Assembly: GCA_017163975.1 (NCBI GenBank)
Contig: JAFFSR010000004.1
Location: 3,162,001 to 3,226,000 of the forward strand
Direction: 5' to 3'
From: Anastatus disparis
Taxonomy: Eukaryota > Arthropoda > Insecta > Hymenoptera > Eupelmidae
Length of the DNA stretch: 64,000 nucleotides
Below the pieces are notes generated by a model, which saw only the letters and a program-made list of their open reading frames with translations, did no database searches and had not been told where the DNA came from. The position numbers were made by a program, and so were the translations under genes. Positions 63,145-64,000 of this stretch are shown piece after piece (position 1 is the stretch's first letter; each line of letters begins with the position of its first letter).

Positions 63145-63254
63145 GGTATAAAATACATTACGGAACGGGTGTGTAAAGACTTTTTTACGAAACTCGTTAA
63201 TCTTCTCGTTTCATAAATAAAGCCTTTACACACCCGTTGCATAATATACTTATA
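63145..63254. mobile_element. Near-perfect hairpin of about 110 bp
   Basis: GGTATAAAATACATTACGG-AACGGGTGTGTAAAG on the left is inverted as CTTTACACACCCGTT-GCATAATATACTTATA on the right, with a short loop around GAAACTCGTTAATC. This could be a tiny MITE or a small-RNA hairpin. It begins 30 bp after the preceding element. Confidence 0.55.
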
Positions 63255-64000
63255 AATTATTTCAAATATCAAACATATCCAAAAAAGTAAATACATATAT
63301 TTCAATGAATTCTTGAATTTAAAAACATGGTTACATTTCTAACCTTTTGTTTCCTTACATTTAATATTACATTCACTTTTCTATTTTTTACTCACCTTCA
63401 ATACATCTCTTTGACTATCCCACATTTTATATTTTCTATGCTCTTCTCACTTTCCCGTAAGCCTTTTTGTTTCTGCTTCTTTTCTTTTCATTATTTTTTT
63501 ATGCATAAACACAGTGCTTACGATCATAGCACTACAGACTCTTTGTCTTTAACACACTAGACTGCATCCGAATAAACTTGCATGAGCAAAAGTGTGCACA
63601 AGTATTATACTGGAGCATCTCTCTGGAACTTTTAATTTTCAACGATTTGTACGTGAAAAAAAATTCAGATTTTCCTAACCTATTTTTTTTCTTTTTTTTA
63701 ATATTTATGTATTTACAAAAATGTAAATATATTTAAACTGGTTGATAGTTTTTATTTTAACATTATGTACGCACTAAAACTTATTTTAATTAAAGTCACC
63801 TTTTTTGTAGATTTATGATTGATCTTTTAGCAATGAAATATTTAATGATATATCATCTTGAGTTTACAATACAATTATTTTTAACATAAGTTTTCCAGGG
63901 TTTACAAGTACTCTGACATTTAAGCATTTCAATATGAAAAAATATTTAATAAAAGATAAAGTTTAAGAAATAACAATACAGTCATATAACTAAAATCCTT
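63255..64000. other. AT-rich 3' flank, nothing recognised
   Basis: T- and CT-rich sequence, then AT-rich DNA to the end of the window. The 77-codon frame at 63327-63560 is low-complexity. No gene is seen. Confidence 0.55.

Overview
The window is eukaryotic, strongly AT-rich and intron-bearing, with one confidently recognisable host gene: Hmx (H6-like/NKX5-type homeobox). It is read on the + strand in four coding exons (22653-23167, 42244-42596, 54758-55116, 55740-56156) that join in frame to 547 residues. The protein's insect-like features, the very AT-rich introns, the tRNA-derived SINEs and the many CT/GA tracts and TA microsatellites suggest an insect, possibly a hymenopteran. The species cannot be settled from the sequence alone.

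Layout. Positions 1-22652 are the upstream flank of Hmx: AT-rich DNA with polypyrimidine/polypurine tracts, a few islands of more balanced composition that could be regulatory, two SINE copies, and a 2.1 kb fold-back element (8878-11007). The fold-back has long inverted arms, each carrying a second tRNA-derived SINE and 50-bp tandem repeats, and its centre is a GC-rich 39-bp minisatellite. Positions 22653-56156 are the Hmx coding span. Intron 1 is 19 kb, intron 2 is 12 kb, and intron 3 (623 bp) splits the homeodomain between residues 44 and 45. The large introns hold four more SINEs, several small palindromic elements, and candidate regulatory segments such as a pair of identical CGTTAATTA sites exactly 20 bp apart.

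Positions 56157-64000 are 3' flank. They contain a DNA transposon (59716-62573) with ~538-bp terminal inverted repeats and a three-exon transposase-like gene broken by two single-base frameshifts, plus a cluster of four palindromic or MITE-like elements around it.

How the parts relate. Hmx is the only functional protein gene I can support, and most of the rest is probably its regulatory neighbourhood invaded by mobile DNA. The most unusual objects are the fold-back with nested tandem arrays and the long-TIR transposon, whose protein family I cannot assign to a named superfamily. No tRNA, rRNA, CRISPR or viral gene was found; every tRNA-like sequence here is SINE-associated or degenerate.
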